From the NCBI GenBank assembly GCA_947483545.1, contig CANKNP010000319.1, positions 1 through 5,889 of the forward strand: a DNA stretch of 5,889 bases. The letters run 5' to 3'. The translations under genes and the position numbers were made by a program. This DNA comes from Deltaproteobacteria bacterium. Its GTDB lineage: Bacteria > Myxococcota > UBA796 > SXON01. Below are positions 5,480-5,889 of this stretch, piece after piece. Within the stretch, counting starts at the first letter, position 1; every line of letters begins with the position of its first letter. Under the pieces are notes generated by a model. It had not been told where the DNA came from. It saw only the letters and a list, made by a program, of their open reading frames with translations, and searched no databases.

Positions 5480-5889
5480 ATGACCGCCCCCCTCGTTGAG
5501 CGTAAGTCCTGGGTTCAGCTCGAAGCCGTCGAGGCGCGAGCGCTGTTGCGTGCCGAGGCGAGCTGGATCGTGCTCGGCGCGTTGATCAGCGGCACCGTCG
5601 GCCTCGTCGCAGGGGGCATGACGCCTACGTTCTGGGGGGTGGCCGCCGCGCTCGGCGCCATCGCCGCCCGCCCCCCGCGGGTCTACATGTTGCCGTTCGC
5701 GTTGTTGTTCGTCGTGAGCGTCACGATCCTGCTCGCAGGTATGGGCATCGCCCCGGCCGTCGCCAGCGGGCTGGCCGCCGGCGTCATTGTCGGGCTTCCC
5801 GGCTGGCAGCGGACATTCGAGTCCGCCTGCGCCGGGGCCTTGGGCGCCGGGCTCGCCTGGGCCCTGGCGTCGGAGATCGGCATGGCCGG
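5480..5889 (+). CDS. Multi-spanning membrane protein of unknown function (partial, runs off right edge)
   Basis: 136 codons are visible from the ATG at 5480, two bases after the VWA stop, with GAGG (5471-5474) five bases upstream; no stop occurs before the window ends. Residues 1-27 are polar and amphipathic (MTAPLVERKSWVQLEAVEAR), probably cytoplasmic. Hydrophobic segments follow at about 29-46, 50-63, 68-87, 90-107 and 115-130, rich in Gly and Ala, with the basic stretch ARPPR at 63-67 between the second and third. I do not recognise the family. The codon usage (G/C third positions) matches its neighbours, and the tight spacing implies co-expression with the VWA protein, which it might anchor or assist in the membrane. 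A soluble domain may lie beyond the edge. Confidence 0.75.
   Translation, partial: MTAPLVERKSWVQLEAVEARALLRAEASWIVLGALISGTVGLVAGGMTPTFWGVAAALGAIAARPPRVYMLPFALLFVVSVTILLAGMGIAPAVASGLAAGVIVGLPGWQRTFESACAGALGAGLAWALASEIGMA

Overview
The window is a high-GC bacterial segment (well above 60% G+C by eye) with strong G/C bias at third codon positions and tight gene packing. The combination of a Bat-type operon, a Uma2 (DUF820) nuclease and a secreted von Willebrand A (VWA) protein would fit a Myxococcota or other deltaproteobacterial-type genome. That assignment is an inference; nothing here fixes the taxon.

Left half, minus strand (bases 1-3062): three genes reading right to left, batC, batD and batE. 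They have the classic order and domain make-up of the distal part of the Bat (Bacteroides aerotolerance) operon. BatC is a periplasmic TPR protein with an acidic, glycine-rich linker and the family-typical GKDW-type C-terminus. BatD is a multi-domain beta-sandwich protein with one C-terminal membrane helix. BatE has a TPR, membrane helices and the beginning of an SH3-like domain, and is cut by the left edge of the window. The junctions are batC TAG directly abutting batD ATG, and a 4-base overlap between batD and batE, so the three genes almost certainly form one translationally coupled unit. The usual first genes batA and batB (membrane-anchored VWA proteins) and the moxR ATPase are not directly upstream.

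Middle (3063-4121): a non-coding stretch of about 240 bases in front of batC carries two inverted repeats and a tandem heptamer repeat. Next comes a complete Uma2-family putative nuclease gene on the minus strand (3305-3928). A 193-base divergent intergenic region follows, with a short direct repeat phased at 11 bases.

Right half, plus strand (4122-5889): a secreted or membrane-tethered VWA protein with an intact metal-ion-dependent adhesion site is followed after 2 bases by a multi-spanning membrane protein that runs off the right edge. These two form a second operon, divergent from uma2. The VWA protein could relate functionally to the BatCDE block, since Bat systems use VWA proteins, but it lacks the TM-VWA-TM layout of BatA/BatB, so the link is only a hypothesis. 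No RNA genes, CRISPR arrays or insertion sequences were seen.
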